Positions 32,700-44,698 of a DNA stretch of 64,000 nucleotides are shown piece after piece. The stretch spans positions 1-64,000 of the forward strand of contig JAJOZX010002714.1 in assembly GCA_023014485.1 (NCBI GenBank). Reading direction: 5' to 3'. The notes below the pieces were generated by a model, which was not told the origin of the DNA, ran no database searches, and was given only the letters and a program-made list of their open reading frames with translations. The translations under genes were made by a program, and so were the position numbers. The DNA is from Bathynomus jamesi. Its lineage: Eukaryota; Arthropoda; Malacostraca; Isopoda; Cirolanidae. Position 1 is the first letter of the stretch. Every line of letters starts with the position of its first letter.

Positions 32700-35600
32700 T
32701 GTATTTTTCCCCCATAGTTTCAAGACAATTTTTTTTTTTTTTTTTTGATCGACTGCATATGTATAAATGGAACGATAAATCATTATTAGTTACTGCAACT
32801 GAACGAAAGCACAAAAAAATTTAATTCGTTATGCAAATATTCCCATATCTAATCCGAAATTCAAGTATATTCGCAAACAAAAAACTAAAACAAAACTGTG
32901 TGCAAAAATGTTAAAACACACACACACACTTAAGGAAAGCTGAGAAAAGGGCAAATGAGAATAAGGAATACTGAAAACTGATATCACGCTCACGCTTATA
33001 GACGTATAAAAGCTTTCACGCAGGAACGGTGGTAATAGTAAAGTATGAACGGAGAAGGCTCTCCCTCCTCCGTCAGCCACTGCTGACAGGAAATTGTAAG
33101 TGATGATTTATAGGAATGTGGGAAAAAGTATAATGAAAAGAACAGCTTCGGCGTTCATTCAAACCATGCGTACACTCGTCTCGTGTATCCAATTACGTAT
33201 TAAAGGATAGCGAAAAATAAAGGATAGCATGAAACATTAAACTACTTAATCTAATCTACACCATGTATTTTTTTAAGGGAGTTTTTATTTATTTATTTAT
33301 ATACAAAAGTAATCATTTCATAATTGTAGCATTTGTTCGATGAATGCCAAGGCCATCGTGCTCAGACACTTAATTTTTAAAATTAATTAATTATTTACAT
33401 TACCGCTTTTCACTCTGGAATTACTGACGATAAAGGACCACTGATCCAGAGGCACCTCCAGTTGATCAACATCCCCTATTTTAAGAACTCCCCGACAACG
33501 TACATGCGTGTATTTCTTCTCCCCCATTTTTACAAAATTTCGTTATGCAATATTTAGAACTAAAGTTCTATTCCAGGTAAATAGCTTCCCTGAAGTTAAA
33601 TATTCGAGTCTATTCGAAGGGTTTGACGTAAGATAATCCCCATCAAGCGTCTCCATTGTAGTAATGTCTAATTAAAAATTAGAATGTTTTGGTTATAAGA
33701 AATTAATAAAGATAATAATATTTAATAAATGTAATTACGATAAATAATGGTTTGTTTATAATTAAAATTATAAAATACGAGTTGGCAACACTACGAATCG
33801 GCCCAAGCGGGACGAGAGAGAGAGAGAGAGATGCCCAAAAAAGGGCAGTCATCGGGCGGCCTTGGGCTCAGAAACTTGGTGTTTTTGCGTGTTAAGATGT
33901 AATTGTGAATTTAGACTATTCTTTTGTGTCCCTCTCCGGCTTAAGTGTTAAAGTTAAATCCCCCTCGCATTACCCCGTTTATCTCAGTTTTCGGTATAAA
34001 TAGTTAGTAAAATGTTAATACGCGTATAATTACCCCCCCCCCAGGTCTCCCTCGCATTATTCCAGTGTAAAAATGGCTCAACCGCCAGCCGCGTCCGTAA
34101 AAAGGACACAGAGAAAGCAAGCGATAATAGAATAAAAAGGAAAGTAAATAAAGAAATAATGAATTAAATAAATTAACCACTACACCATCACCTGAGAATT
34201 CCCAATGCTCTGAAATCAGACCAGACCAGCGCCTCTTACTATATTTATTGGCAAAGGGAACATTACTACTATTACTACTATATCCTAACTAGCGCTCCCT
34301 GCAAGCAGCTTCCTTTGCAATGACGAAAAGTAGGGGCGCAAAATGAAAGGGGGAAAGAAGTAGCTTCCCAAAATAACTTAATATAGTTACTGGGAGAGGT
34401 TTTGACTCCCGAGAATTCCAATCTATTAAAAAAAATATACATATACATCATTTGTAAACTCCTAGTGCTGATACCAGACCTGACAGCGCCTCTTACTACA
34501 TTTACGATCAAAGGGGAACATCACTATCCACCACTCCACCCCAATCAACTCCCCTTACGACTTATGACCCTCCTTTGTAGGCGTCTCACTGACAACAACC
34601 GGTGTTTTATAACCAAACCAGACCTCCTATTATATTTACATTTAAAGGGACATCACTGCTTCTATTTCGATACATAAATACTATGTACCTAAGGCGTAGC
34701 CATCTTTTATACTTAATAATTAGCTGCTCGGAAGTTCTGACTCCCGAGTATTCTCATCAAGTTTCCTGTTTCGAGCAATGGTGTATCATCTCAGAACTGC
34801 CAGTGTTCTGCAACCATACCTAATCAGTACTTCCGACTACATTTAAATAAAATTGAAAATCGGGCAAAAAAATAAAAACATCCCTAATTTACTGAGTTTT
34901 TAATTAAAATACCTGTCCAACTTATCTTTAACATATCTACCGACGTACTCGCGGGAAGATTATTCCACGTCTCGACTCGAGTATCTAGGTGAAAAAACCC
35001 CTCGCAACGTTTGTCTCAAATCCTTTGGCCCTTATTTTAAAACCTATGTTTTTCGTAATATTCCTATCGTCTATGTCAAAAAAAAAAGTGTTCATAATTT
35101 AAGTTGTCAAATCAATTGAAAATTTTAAACACTAATTAATTCGGCTCTTAAAAGCCGAGTTCCAAGCATATACAAATTCAGTTCTTCGAGTCTTGTCTTC
35201 GTACGTTTTACTACATACAATGTTGGAATAAGTTTAGCTGCGCAGAGCTGAAGCCTTTCTACCATTAGTTAGAATACTAAATATCATCTTTAGATTTATA
35301 TTCGAAATTACGAGAAATAAAGCCCAATAGTTTAGTAGATAGACAGACAGACAGACAGATGAATAGATATACAAGTACCTAAGAACACGAGACAGGTATG
35401 AAAGCACCTGTATTGATTGGTATTGCTTCTTTGATACTAAGAAATGCCCTCCCACATCCCCTTCCTCCCCAAATCCCTCGTGTTGGAATTCCCCAAACTG
35501 AAGGAAGCATCTCGAGAGAATACAATAATGCCGACTTTAAAGTTTATAAAATATCTGCCGGAAGGTAGGAAAGAACTTAACTACAATTATGCGAGTTAAT

Positions 35601-35902
35601 AGTACGTAGTGACATAGCCTCCAAATGAAAAAAGGATTAAATGACCAAATTATCCACAGTTAATTTAACCTAACTTCACCTGTTAAGATTAGGTCAACTG
35701 GGTTAGGTAAAACTCTCGCTTCTTTCCATCTGATAATTCTCCTTTTTTCCATTTTGTATCTTGTGTGTTTTCCAATCCCTCTTTTGTGCGATACACAATA
35801 TATAACAATACTCAAACTCGTATATCGTACAATATAACTTTTCACATAACTTCCACCTAAGTTAGGATTGCAACCGCCTTGAACGGTGATTGGTTTTATT
35901 TA

Positions 35903-35905
<3 letters not shown>
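32700..35905. other. gene-poor region with degenerate repeats
   Basis: 33420-33530 is a paralogue of the flanks of the element at 31918 without the insertion. 34180-34870 holds diverged recurring blocks (GCGCCTCTTACTA, then AAAGGGAACAT, and GACTCCCGAGAATTC). A short open frame starts at 34074 (M-A-Q-P-P-A-A-S-V-K-R, 19 codons) after a C-run. It looks like the start of a truncated retroelement frame but is too short to assign. Confidence 0.4.

Positions 35906-35907
<2 letters not shown>

Positions 35908-35978
<71 letters not shown>
35908..35978. repeat. (TA)n microsatellite
   Basis: About 70 bp of TA adjoining the next palindrome. Confidence 0.85.
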
Positions 35979-35984
<6 letters not shown>

Positions 35985-36174
35985 TCAGGTCGACCCTAGA
36001 AATATGGAAAAGAAATACTTCTTATTAGTTACGGAATTACTATGACAAACTTCAAATATCAAATGCAAAGTACAAATTGGGGGAATTTGTAGTTTGTATT
36101 TGAAGTTTGTCATAGTAATTTTGTAACTCGTATGAAGGGTTTCTTTTCCAGATTTCTAGGGTCGACCTGAAAAC

Positions 36175-36177
<3 letters not shown>
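35979..36177. repeat. fold-back repeat, ~200 bp
   Basis: Arms GTTGTTTCAGGTCGACCCTA and inverse, about 90 bp each, around a short AATTGGGGGAATTT centre. It is bounded by (TA)n on the left and (GT)n on the right. Confidence 0.7.
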
Positions 36178-36209
<32 letters not shown>

Positions 36210-36796
36210 CTCTAGGGGTTAGGTTTTATGTGTTGCTCAAAAGTATTATTATTTAAAATATTAACCTAAGGGGTGCGGCAAAATTCTTATCGGTTCTGGA
36301 TTAAAAAAATATTTTGATCAATTAAAAAAAACCGTAAATCTAATTAACAACCAATATTCTCTCCCTGTGCTTCCAACCTCAATTTAACACAATTTTGAAA
36401 GGAATGCAAGAGTCGATCAAACAACGTTTTGTTAATCTTGATGTTTCGCAAAGCCTGCAAAGCCTGCAAAGCCTCTTTGAGCGCTCTGATCAACGTTTCT
36501 CTTGAATTTCGGTCTTAGTCTCTTCGAATATTGCAGAAAGCTATTTCAGCTCGTTTGACAAGTGCATCCGGATTTTCGCACGGATTTCAATCGAGTGAGT
36601 TTCGAGACCACCGTTCGTGCTTAACTTGTCAAAAATTGCCGAATGGATGTCATGGCAAAGCTATTCCCCCGCCCCCACACACCAAAAAAAATATCCCCAA
36701 ACCGGTAAATAATTGTTACACACCTTAAAAGTGGTTAAACAATGCAAAAACCTTCTGCCATATCTTATGCTCATATAAACTCTTACTATTGAATCA

Positions 36797-37083
36797 GGTG
36801 GTGGCCTCGGTGGTGTAGTGGTTAGCGTCAGACTACGAATCCATCGGCTCCGGAATCGAGACCCAGTGACTGGCAGGCGGCGCGCAGCAAAACCCAGCTG
36901 TTCATCCTTCCACACAATAAATAAAGTGGTTGGTAGATAAATGGGTACCCTGGGTGGCCTAGTGGTTAAAGACGCTGGGCTGCTGGTGGGGCGTGGTTCG
37001 GATTCCACGTTAAACTAAGGTGGAGTGAAAAAAGCTCGACCTTCGTCAGAAAAACAATTCAGGCGGAAGCAAACCAAAGGTTA
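36797..37083 (+). mobile_element. dimeric tRNA-derived SINE, second copy
   Basis: Same two-module structure as 2452-2740, here on the plus strand. First module CTCGGTGGTGTAGTGGTTAG; second module GGTGGCCTAGTGGTTAA followed by GTGGTTCGGATTCC. The tail contains CTCGACCTTCGTCAGAA. Confidence 0.65.
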
Positions 37084-37544
37084 ATTAATTTTCCAAATAC
37101 AGACGCACGACAGATTGATAGAATCACCAATCAAAAATTGCCTTTTAATTTTAGTGTCATTTATTATTCTTTAAGAAATGAAACGGTAAAAATAAAAATA
37201 AAAATCTGTGCAAGAATTTCTCTCTCAACTTTACTCCAGTTTCAGTACTTTGTCGCTTGTCTTTTAGCTTTAATTTAGGCATACTTTCGATACCCTTCAG
37301 TCAGGCATTGATGTCTGAGCTTCATGATGCAAAACTTGAATTAGGCTCTCTATCAGTTCGGTTTTATTCGTTTTTACCTCGGACCTAACCCCATATCGTC
37401 AACAAAACAAAACAATCGACACTGGAAAAAACTCTAACCGAACAATCTAACCCACAATAACTCGTCGACCGTTTCGTCTTGCCGATCGGATGTCGTTAGT
37501 TCGTTTACTTTCGCGTTGCGTTGTCTCAGTGTGCGTGATTACGT

Positions 37545-37686
37545 TTAACCCCATATGCGACACGCAACTTCAAGTTCAGTCACAGTCACGTTGCCAATTG
37601 CTTAAAGCGTACACCTTACCTCAAGCAACTGGAAACGGCAAATGCGACTGCGACCCAACGTGAAGTTGCGTCGCATATAGAGTTAA
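37545..37686. mobile_element. TTAA-flanked MITE, 142 bp
   Basis: TTAACCCCATATGCGAC and GTCGCATATAGAGTTAA termini with ~45-bp imperfect arms. TTAA at both ends is the target site of piggyBac-type elements; assignment rests only on that. Confidence 0.55.
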
Positions 37687-37689
37687 ATG

Positions 37690-38191
37690 TGAACAACCCA
37701 CAATGAAGTAACGCATCGCGAAAAACGTCTCAACAGTTCATTGACGAGTCACCGAGCAATGAATAATTCTTCGCCTTTTCAAGTACCCGCGAGTTGCTAG
37801 TTGCCTCTAAACTACTTTAATGATACCTCCAAATTATGGAAAGCCTTTCCTCTGGAAGTACTGCTTCTGGGCAATTTGCCGCTGCCCGTACAACAAAGTT
37901 TAACGAGAAATTTATTTTATACCTTTAAACTATACACACACACAATATTATTTTACAACACCGTCAAATGTAATTTATCGAAACTATATTTTTATTTTCT
38001 ATGTAAACTGATTTCCTATTGCATAAAAGGACCACCGGAAACGCAACGTAGAGGGGGGGAAGGGGGGATGACTAAAGCTTCACCTGGTTCTCCCTAAATG
38101 TGTACACTGATTTGGTAATTTGGTGCAGGTTACCCTAGCCATTTAGGCGTGTATAAACAAACATGGATCATCCTCTACATATAGAAATAAA

Positions 38192-38226
<35 letters not shown>

Positions 38227-38440
38227 TGTGTGTGTGGTGTGTGTGTGGAAACTAATTAATACATAGGAAAAAACTTTTCAACTTTATATACAAAACTTTC
38301 ATTTATCTTGGCTGCAGGTTGTTAATTTACCTTCAGAATGTTTTCACTTGAGTACTTTTTGAAAAGCAAGTAATAAAACTAAGCAAATTAATAATAATAC
38401 CTAATAATAATAATAATAAATTATTATTATTGGTACTTAC
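37690..38440. other. no gene seen
   Basis: (GT)n at 38193-38250 and (AAT)n near 38400. No frame with protein character. Confidence 0.5.
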
Positions 38441-38820
38441 GTATTATCGGGACTACCAAACTGTTTATTATGTATTTTTGCTCTCGTCATTTTCGTTTAA
38501 ACTAACGAAAATATCACAACTTAACCTAACCAATCATCAAGGGCGTACAGTTGACCTAACCGGGCATTCAGTTGACCTAACAGGTTAATATTGGTTATTT
38601 CACCTAAATATCTTCTGATCTTTCGTATTAGGCACTCTGTCACATTTCGGCCAAGTTAAGGATGAGAGAATAACGCCGTAATTGATAAAAACATCCTTGT
38701 TAGGTCATGCCCGGTTAGGTCAACTGAATGCCCGGTTAGGTTAAGTTGTGATATTTTCGTTAGTTTAAACGAAAATGACGAGAGCAAAAATACATAACAG
38801 TTTGGTAGTCCCGATAATAC
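38441..38820. mobile_element. fold-back MITE, 380 bp
   Basis: GTATTATCGGGACTACCAAA and exact inverse ends, long arms. The arms contain TAACGAAAATATCACAAC and GTCAACTG blocks shared with the element at 1623-1827, so it belongs to the same family. No target duplication was read with confidence. Confidence 0.7.
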
Positions 38821-38872
38821 TAAGCATTATTATTATTATAAAGATATATCCAAAATTTGTATTCCATCACTA

Positions 38873-40258
38873 TAACGGGTGAACCAAAAGTAGGTGGACA
38901 GTAGGTTGAATAGGGTTTGTGTTATATTATATTATAACTATGGTGTTCATTATAACTATGGTGTTTGTGTTATATTATATTAAATATTATAACTAAATTT
39001 ATTTAAATTTAATCTTTTTTCTTTTCAGATAGTTCAGAGAACCCATAATGGCAAATAATCTAAATACTGATGCCAGAAAATGGGTGTTAAAAGAGTATTG
39101 GAAATCTCAAAATACTGAAAACTGTTAGAACAAAATGGGTTGAAACATTGGTACTCAAGCCCCAAAGAGAGAAACCATTTACCGCATTCGTGACAAATTT
39201 GATGCCACTGGCTCAATTCTTAATGCTCCAAGAACTGGTCGACCCAAAACAGTTTGCACAGAGGACAATAAGCAACTTGTTGCCGAAGCATTTGTTCACA
39301 GTCCCAAAAAGTCCACCAGAAGAGCCTCAGCAGAACTGGACATTTCACAAACCTCTATTATACGAATTCTGAAATCTATTGGGTTGAAAGCTTATCGTCC
39401 ACGGCTAATTCATGGCTTATTGGAGGATGACCCAGACAGGCGGCTGCAATTTAGTGAGATCATGCTGAACGAAATTGAAGGAAATCCAATAATTTTAGAT
39501 AACATTGTGTGGACCGATGAGGGTTCTTTCAAATTATCAGGTCATGTTAACCGACATAATTGTGTTTACTGGTATAGTGAGAACATGCATTTAACATTAG
39601 AGCAGCAACTAAACCAGCCTGGTGTCACTGTTTGGGGTGGTATTTCAAGTTCTGGTGTTTTAGGACCAATTTTGTTGATGGAACAGTCACAGGTGATAAG
39701 TATCTCGAAATTCTAATGAATGAAAAAGTTGTTCCACACTTACAACAACAGCCTAATTCACATGACCTCTATTCCAACAAGATGGGGCCCCTCCACATTA
39801 TTCAAGAGCAGTCCGTGAGTATCTTGATGAAACATTTCCCGAGAATGGATCGGCCGAAGAGGTCCAATTGAATGGCCTGCACGTTTACCTGACTTTACCC
39901 CAATGGATTTTTTCTTTTGGGGAGTACTCAAGGACAAAGTTTATAGTCGAAAACACGAAGTGTTGGTGATTTGCAAAATTACATCAGAGATGCATTTCAA
40001 GAAATTAATGCACAAGAAACTTGTGCAAAAATGTTTGTCGAAGTGTGAAAGGTAGACTTCAAAGCTGTGTAAATTGTGATGGACAGCAATTTGAGCACCT
40101 GCGTTGATAAAATTTTCAGTGCTTTTGTATTGTATTGGTATAAGTTAATTGTTTTTTTATTTTGTATTATAGTATACAAAAAATTAAATATAATTGTATA
40201 CGTATTCTCAAAATAAACGTTAGCATTTACTGTCCACCTACTTTTGGTTCACCCGTTA
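38873..40258 (+). mobile_element. Tc1/mariner element, near full length
   Basis: TAACGGGTGAACCAAAAGTA and inverse ends with TA outside, 1386 bp. It encodes one broken transposase (next entry). Confidence 0.85.
39047..40055 (+). pseudogene. Tc1/mariner transposase, frameshifted
   Basis: Reads M-A-N-N-L-N-T-D-A-R-K-W-V at the start with an early stop, then a DNA-binding region (G-R-P-K-T-V near 39240, S-T-R-R-A-S-A-E-L-D near 39320). The first aspartate is in V-W-T-D-E (about 39510). V-T-V-W-G-G-I (about 39625) follows. The second aspartate is in Q-Q-D-G-A-P-P-H-Y (about 39770) and the third region is P-D-F-T-P-M-D-F-F-F-W-G (about 39890). Three frameshifts and stops make it inactive, though nearly all domains are still readable, which suggests moderate age. 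Confidence 0.75.
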
Positions 40259-40259
40259 T

Positions 40260-40890
40260 ATTTGCTCGTGTAATAAATATACTATAATTAAGAGGTGAAT
40301 TCTCTGTGTATCGTGTTCAGGTATTTTTTTTTTATTTATTTTTTTTATTTCATCGCAGGATCCAAATGTGCAAAACCAACTTGTTTATACCAAGAACAAA
40401 CAAAATAAATTTTAATTAATCAGTTAATTAACGAATGGGAAAGGTTTCCTTTTCGTAACGAACAAAATAAAACCGAAATGAAAAATATGAAATTAATATC
40501 GGAAACGGGTAAGGAAATATAAAAAGCTTTGCTAATAGCCTATTAGCAAGCTTTTAAAACGGACTCCGTTGCCATGGTGATTCCCGAGTCATAGCTTTCG
40601 TAAAAAGAGAGAGATTATCCAGCGCAAAGATGGTTATTTTAAATTGCAAACGCGCGTTCCTTAGACATTTCTACATTACATTACCTGCTTAACGAACCCG
40701 AAATGAAAAAAAATACACATCTTAATTACTCAATAAAAAATAAAAACAAGAAAAACACTAAAAATTGAATGAAGGGAAACAATAGGGGAAAAAACAAACC
40801 GGTCTTTCCAATCGACTCTGTGGTCAATTTGCAAACGAGGTAGAAACAAACCAAATCTAACTAGTGAAAATTAACTCGGCTGTTATATGG
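40260..40890. other. AT-rich, no gene seen
   Basis: T- and A-runs only; no frame or repeat structure stands out. Confidence 0.5.
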
Positions 40891-40896
40891 AATACT

Positions 40897-42135
40897 GGGG
40901 GAAAAGGAGGGAGGAAGAGGAGGAAACGAGGAAGACGAGGAAGACGAAGAGGAAAACGAAGAGGAGGAAGAGGGAGGGGAGGAGAGGGAGGGGAGGAAGA
41001 GGGGAGGAGAGGAAGAGGGAGGGGAGGAAGAGGGGAGGGAGAGAAGAGGGGAGGGGAGGAAGAGGGAGGGGAGGAAGAGGGGAGGGGAGGAAGAGGAGAG
41101 GAAGAGGAAGAGGGAGGGGAGGAGGAAGGGAGAGGAAGAGGAGAGAAGAGGAGAGGAAGAGGAGAGGAAGAGGAGAGGAAGAGGGGAGGAAGAGGAGAGA
41201 AGAGGGAGGGGAGGAAGAGGAGAGGAAGAGGGAGGGGAGGAAGAGGAGAGGAAAGGGAGGGGAGAAAGGGAGGGAGGAAGAGGAGAGGGGAGGAAGAGGG
41301 GAGAAAGGGAGGGGAGGAATAGGGGAGAAAGGGAGGGGAGGAAGGGAGGGGAGAAGAGGGAGAAAGGGAGGGGAGGAAGAGGGGAGAAAGGGAGGGGAGG
41401 AAGAGGGGAGAAAGGGAGGGGAGGAAGAGGGAGAAAGGGAGGGGAGGAAGAGGGGAGAAAGGGAGGGGAGGAAGAGGAGAGAAAGGGAGGGGAGGAAGAG
41501 GAGAGAAAGGGAGGGGAGGAAGAGGAGAGAAAGGGAGGGGAGGAAGAGGAGAGAAAGGGAGGGGAGGAAGAGGAGAGAAAGGGAGGGGAGGAAGAGGAGA
41601 GAAAGGGAGGGGAGGAAGAGGAGAGAAAGGGAGGGAGGAAGAGGAGAGAAAGGGAGGGGAGGAAGAGGAGAGAAGGGAGGGGAGGAAGAGGAGAGAAAGG
41701 GAGGGGAGGAAGAGGAGAGAAAGGGAGGGGAGGAAGAGGAGAGAAAGGGAGGGGAGGAAGAGGAGAGAAAGGAGGGGAGGAAGAGGAGAGAAAGGGAGGG
41801 GAGGAAGAGAGAGAAAGGGAGGGGAGGAAGAGGAGAAAAGGAGAGAGATCGAAGGGGGGAGGAAGAGGAGAAAAGGAGAGAGATCGAAGGGGGGAGGAAG
41901 AGGAGAAAAGGAGAGAGATCGAAGGGGGGAGGAAGAGGAGAAAAGGAGAGAGATCGAAGGGGGGAGGAAGAGGAGAAAAGGAGAGAGATCGAAGGGGGAG
42001 GAAGAGGAGAAAAGGAGAGAGATCGAAGGGGGGAGGAAGAGGAGAAAAGGAGAGAGATCGAAGGGGGGAGGAAGAGGAGAAAAGGAGAGAGATCGAAGGA
42101 GGGAGAAAGAGGAGAAAAGGAGAGAGATGGAAAGG
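40897..42135 (+). repeat. 1.2-kb purine-only minisatellite
   Basis: The plus strand is almost pure A/G. About 41220-41830 is a tandem array of a 24-bp unit built from GGGAGGGGAGGAAGAGGAGA. About 41830-42125 is an array of a ~35-bp unit ending GAGAGAGATCGAAGGGG. Long open frames exist on both strands (Arg/Glu/Gly-rich one way, Ser/Pro/Leu-rich the other) only because purine codons avoid stops in this composition. They are not genes. Confidence 0.85.
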
Positions 42136-42589
42136 GATAAAAAATAAGATATAATGATGGTATAAATGAAGAGGATGCAAAAGATACGAAAATCCCTGAT
42201 CTTGATTGAGGATGGGTGAAGGGAGGTATCGAAAGAAAATGTTGAAATGTGAGTAGGGAGAAGTGAGAAGCGAAAGGAAGGAGAACCGAAACGAGAAGGG
42301 AAGATAAATATAAGAAAAAAGGTGAAAGGTGAAAAAGAAGAGAAAAACGAGATTTTACCGTTTCGACGAGTAAAAAAATGTGTGGTAACGAGATCTCGAA
42401 AAGGAGATGAGCCGAATGAAATTATTCTAATGTCGACACCGAAAACGGAGATGAAAGAGGTGGGGATAAGGGAGGTTGGGAGTCGAGGGGGTGGGTGCGA
42501 TTACCGGGATCCGTAACTCTCCATATTGATTAGAAATTTTATATAAAATTAAAATATCTATTACCATATTACTTTCTGCGCACAACGTG

Positions 42590-42950
42590 TAACACCAGAT
42601 AGCACGCGCGCACTGTGCGCATCTCCGCATAATCTAAGTGCCAACATTTTTAAATCCAAATATCTAAACATGAACAAAAACTAATTTAACCTAATGTAAT
42701 CTTAGTGCCATCGAGCCGAAAAGGACGTGATAAGTGTTTCAGTCTTAACTTAAAGCTAAAAATGTTGTGATAAGTCATTACATAGTGAGGTACTATAGTG
42801 AGGTACTTGCTAATCTAGCCTAACGTAAACTACTTGAACTAACTTAACACTATTAAGACTGACAATTTTATCCCCGACAATAAAACGTTTAGATTTTTTA
42901 TAAAAAAAAAATTTAAATGTTCCTTAGTACAAAAAGCTTTACCTTACAAA
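42590..42950. repeat. dispersed repeat family D, copy 1
   Basis: Shares blocks with 50745-51085 (CGCACATCTCCG near the start, then GTGCCATCGA or GTGTCATCGA, then ATAAGTGTTTCAG). A shorter copy is at 48785-48935. Each begins next to a CA/CG-rich microsatellite. Function unknown. Confidence 0.5.
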
Positions 42951-42974
42951 ACACTGATGCGCGCGCGCGCAACA

Positions 42975-43009
<35 letters not shown>

Positions 43010-43319
43010 CACATTTTAACTGCAAACAACACAGTATAATTAATGTAAAGAACGAAGCTTGTATAGAAGAACGTTCCGCACAAGATGAGGAGCGAGAACG
43101 AACAAATGAAAAATGAGGTAACCACCCGGGTTTCTGCTCGTATGTAGGAGAATTACGACTTCTGATCAATCGAGACCCATGGTGTAGTGGATAGCATATC
43201 TGACCGGCAATCGGAAGATCCCGGGTTCGATTCCGGGTGGTTACCTCATTTTTCATTTGTTCGTTCTCCCTCCTCATCTTGTGCGGAACGTTCTTCTATA
43301 CAAGCATCGTTCTTTACAC

Positions 43320-43330
<11 letters not shown>
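42975..43330. mobile_element. inverted pair of tRNA-derived SINEs
   Basis: A minus-strand SINE tail (about 43015-43130) faces a plus-strand copy with GGTGTAGTGGATAGC and GGTTCGATTCC (43170-43325). The pair is capped by (TA)n on each side. Similar arrangement at 18010-18420. Confidence 0.6.

Positions 43331-43357
<27 letters not shown>
43320..43357. repeat. (TA)n microsatellite
   Basis: About 38 bp of TA. Confidence 0.85.
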
Positions 43358-43360
<3 letters not shown>

Positions 43361-44620
43361 GCGGATGTCATTTTTTTCACATCCGCGGATGCGGATGAGG
43401 ATGTTTGATTTCAACATCCGCGGATGCGGATGCGGATGTCTACATTTTCGTTATTTTTTAGGATATATTCGAGATTTGTTGTGTTTAACGTATATAATAA
43501 GTTATTATATAGAGAGAGCTGTAGCTATAATGTAGTATAATTGATTAATTGTACAATAATTGCTGTACTTTTCTCTGAACATATAAAATAATATCAAGCA
43601 TCTAACTAATACAGAAATCAATTAGTGAATTCGTCTGCAAATAAATTCGTTATATTTTGTTGAGTTTCAGCCACAATTAGAAACCATAATTGTGTTACCA
43701 GGATGCGGGACGTGAACCCAACTCAAATGCACCCCACCGACCTCTTTCCCCAACCTCCACCCTTATAGAAAGAGATCTTTAATTAGCTTGATAACTATTT
43801 ATATTAAGTTTAAAGTTTTATTAGGCATATTTATAAATGAGTAATTAAAATAAAGTAAACTAAGATGTTCATCGTTTAATGTTCAAACTTAATTATAGGA
43901 AGGTTATGCTTAAGGAACATTAATTTTTCTGCCTTTTCTGCTGCCAGTCTGTTTCTCTTTTCATCATATATTAATCCAGCACTGCTAAATAATCTCTCGC
44001 TTGGTACGTTTGGTGGAGGACAGGCTAAATGTTTCCTTGCAAGTTTACTCAAGTATGGATAGATATTCTGCGTATTTTTCCACCAACTAATAGCATTGTC
44101 ACATGCAAGCCAGGCGTTTTTCTTGGTGATAGCTCTCGATCATTTTTACTACATCTTTTGACATAGCGTAGGTCTCGTCATTGCTGCTTGACTCAAGAAA
44201 CTGAGAGACAGATTCTGTGATAGATTTGCTTGTTGAAGGTGTTGGTTCTGTCACTGAAACTTTTATTCTTTTGGTGGGTGGCGAAGCGACAGATTCAAGA
44301 GATTGAAGCTCTTCAACTGCTTTGCCAAGTGATGATTTAACTCGTTCTAATGTACTAGGTGAAAATAACTTAGCTTTGTAACGTGGATCTAAGTAGGTTG
44401 CAAGAGAGTAACTTCATACAAGAACAGCCTCTCGTCTTGTCGCTTGCATCACTTTTGCGCACAATGAACTAGTTCTATTAATATAGTAGAATTTGATAAT
44501 TTCCGCTTATTACTGACATTTTATCTCAACGGTCCACATCCGCACGACATCCGCAGTCCAAAGTGCGGATGCGGGAAAATGTGCGGATGTTCCGCGGATG
44601 CGGATGCGTATGTGACCTAC

Positions 44621-44627
<7 letters not shown>
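43357..44627 (-). mobile_element. hAT element remnant with GGATGC arrays
   Basis: Bounded by (TA)n on both sides. Both ends carry repeated GCGGATGCGGATG hexamers in mirrored positions, and the right end finishes GTCACCTAC-like and ATCACTA. The minus strand encodes the C-terminal half of a hAT transposase (next entry). The target duplication is hidden in TA repeats. Confidence 0.7.
43905..44465 (-). pseudogene. hAT transposase C-terminal half, broken
   Basis: On the minus strand, about 44420-44390 encodes Y-L-D-P-R-Y-K-A-K-L-F. About 44120-43905 encodes W-W-K-N, then Y-P-Y-L-S-K-L-A-R-K-H-L, then N-V-P-S-E-R-L-F-S-S-A-G and K-A-E-K-L-M-F-L-K-H-N-L. The P-S-E-R-L-F-S block is the classical hAT dimerisation/C-terminal motif, with the Glu being the catalytic acidic residue. 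A frameshift near 44120 and a stop near 44430 break it, and the N-terminal half is absent. Confidence 0.8.

Positions 44628-44693
<66 letters not shown>
44627..44693. repeat. (TA)n microsatellite
   Basis: About 66 bp of TA. Confidence 0.85.

Positions 44694-44698
<5 letters not shown>

Noticed and set aside
34074..34133. 19-codon frame MAQPPAASVK at 34074 as a gene start.
   Set aside because: Too short, no downstream continuation in any frame. Could be a truncated retroelement leader but cannot be supported.
40861..42180. Long open frames of over 400 codons on both strands (Arg/Glu/Gly-rich and Ser/Pro/Leu-rich).
   Set aside because: They arise from a purine-only tandem repeat, where stop codons are rare by composition. 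No non-repeat domain is present and both strands are open at once.
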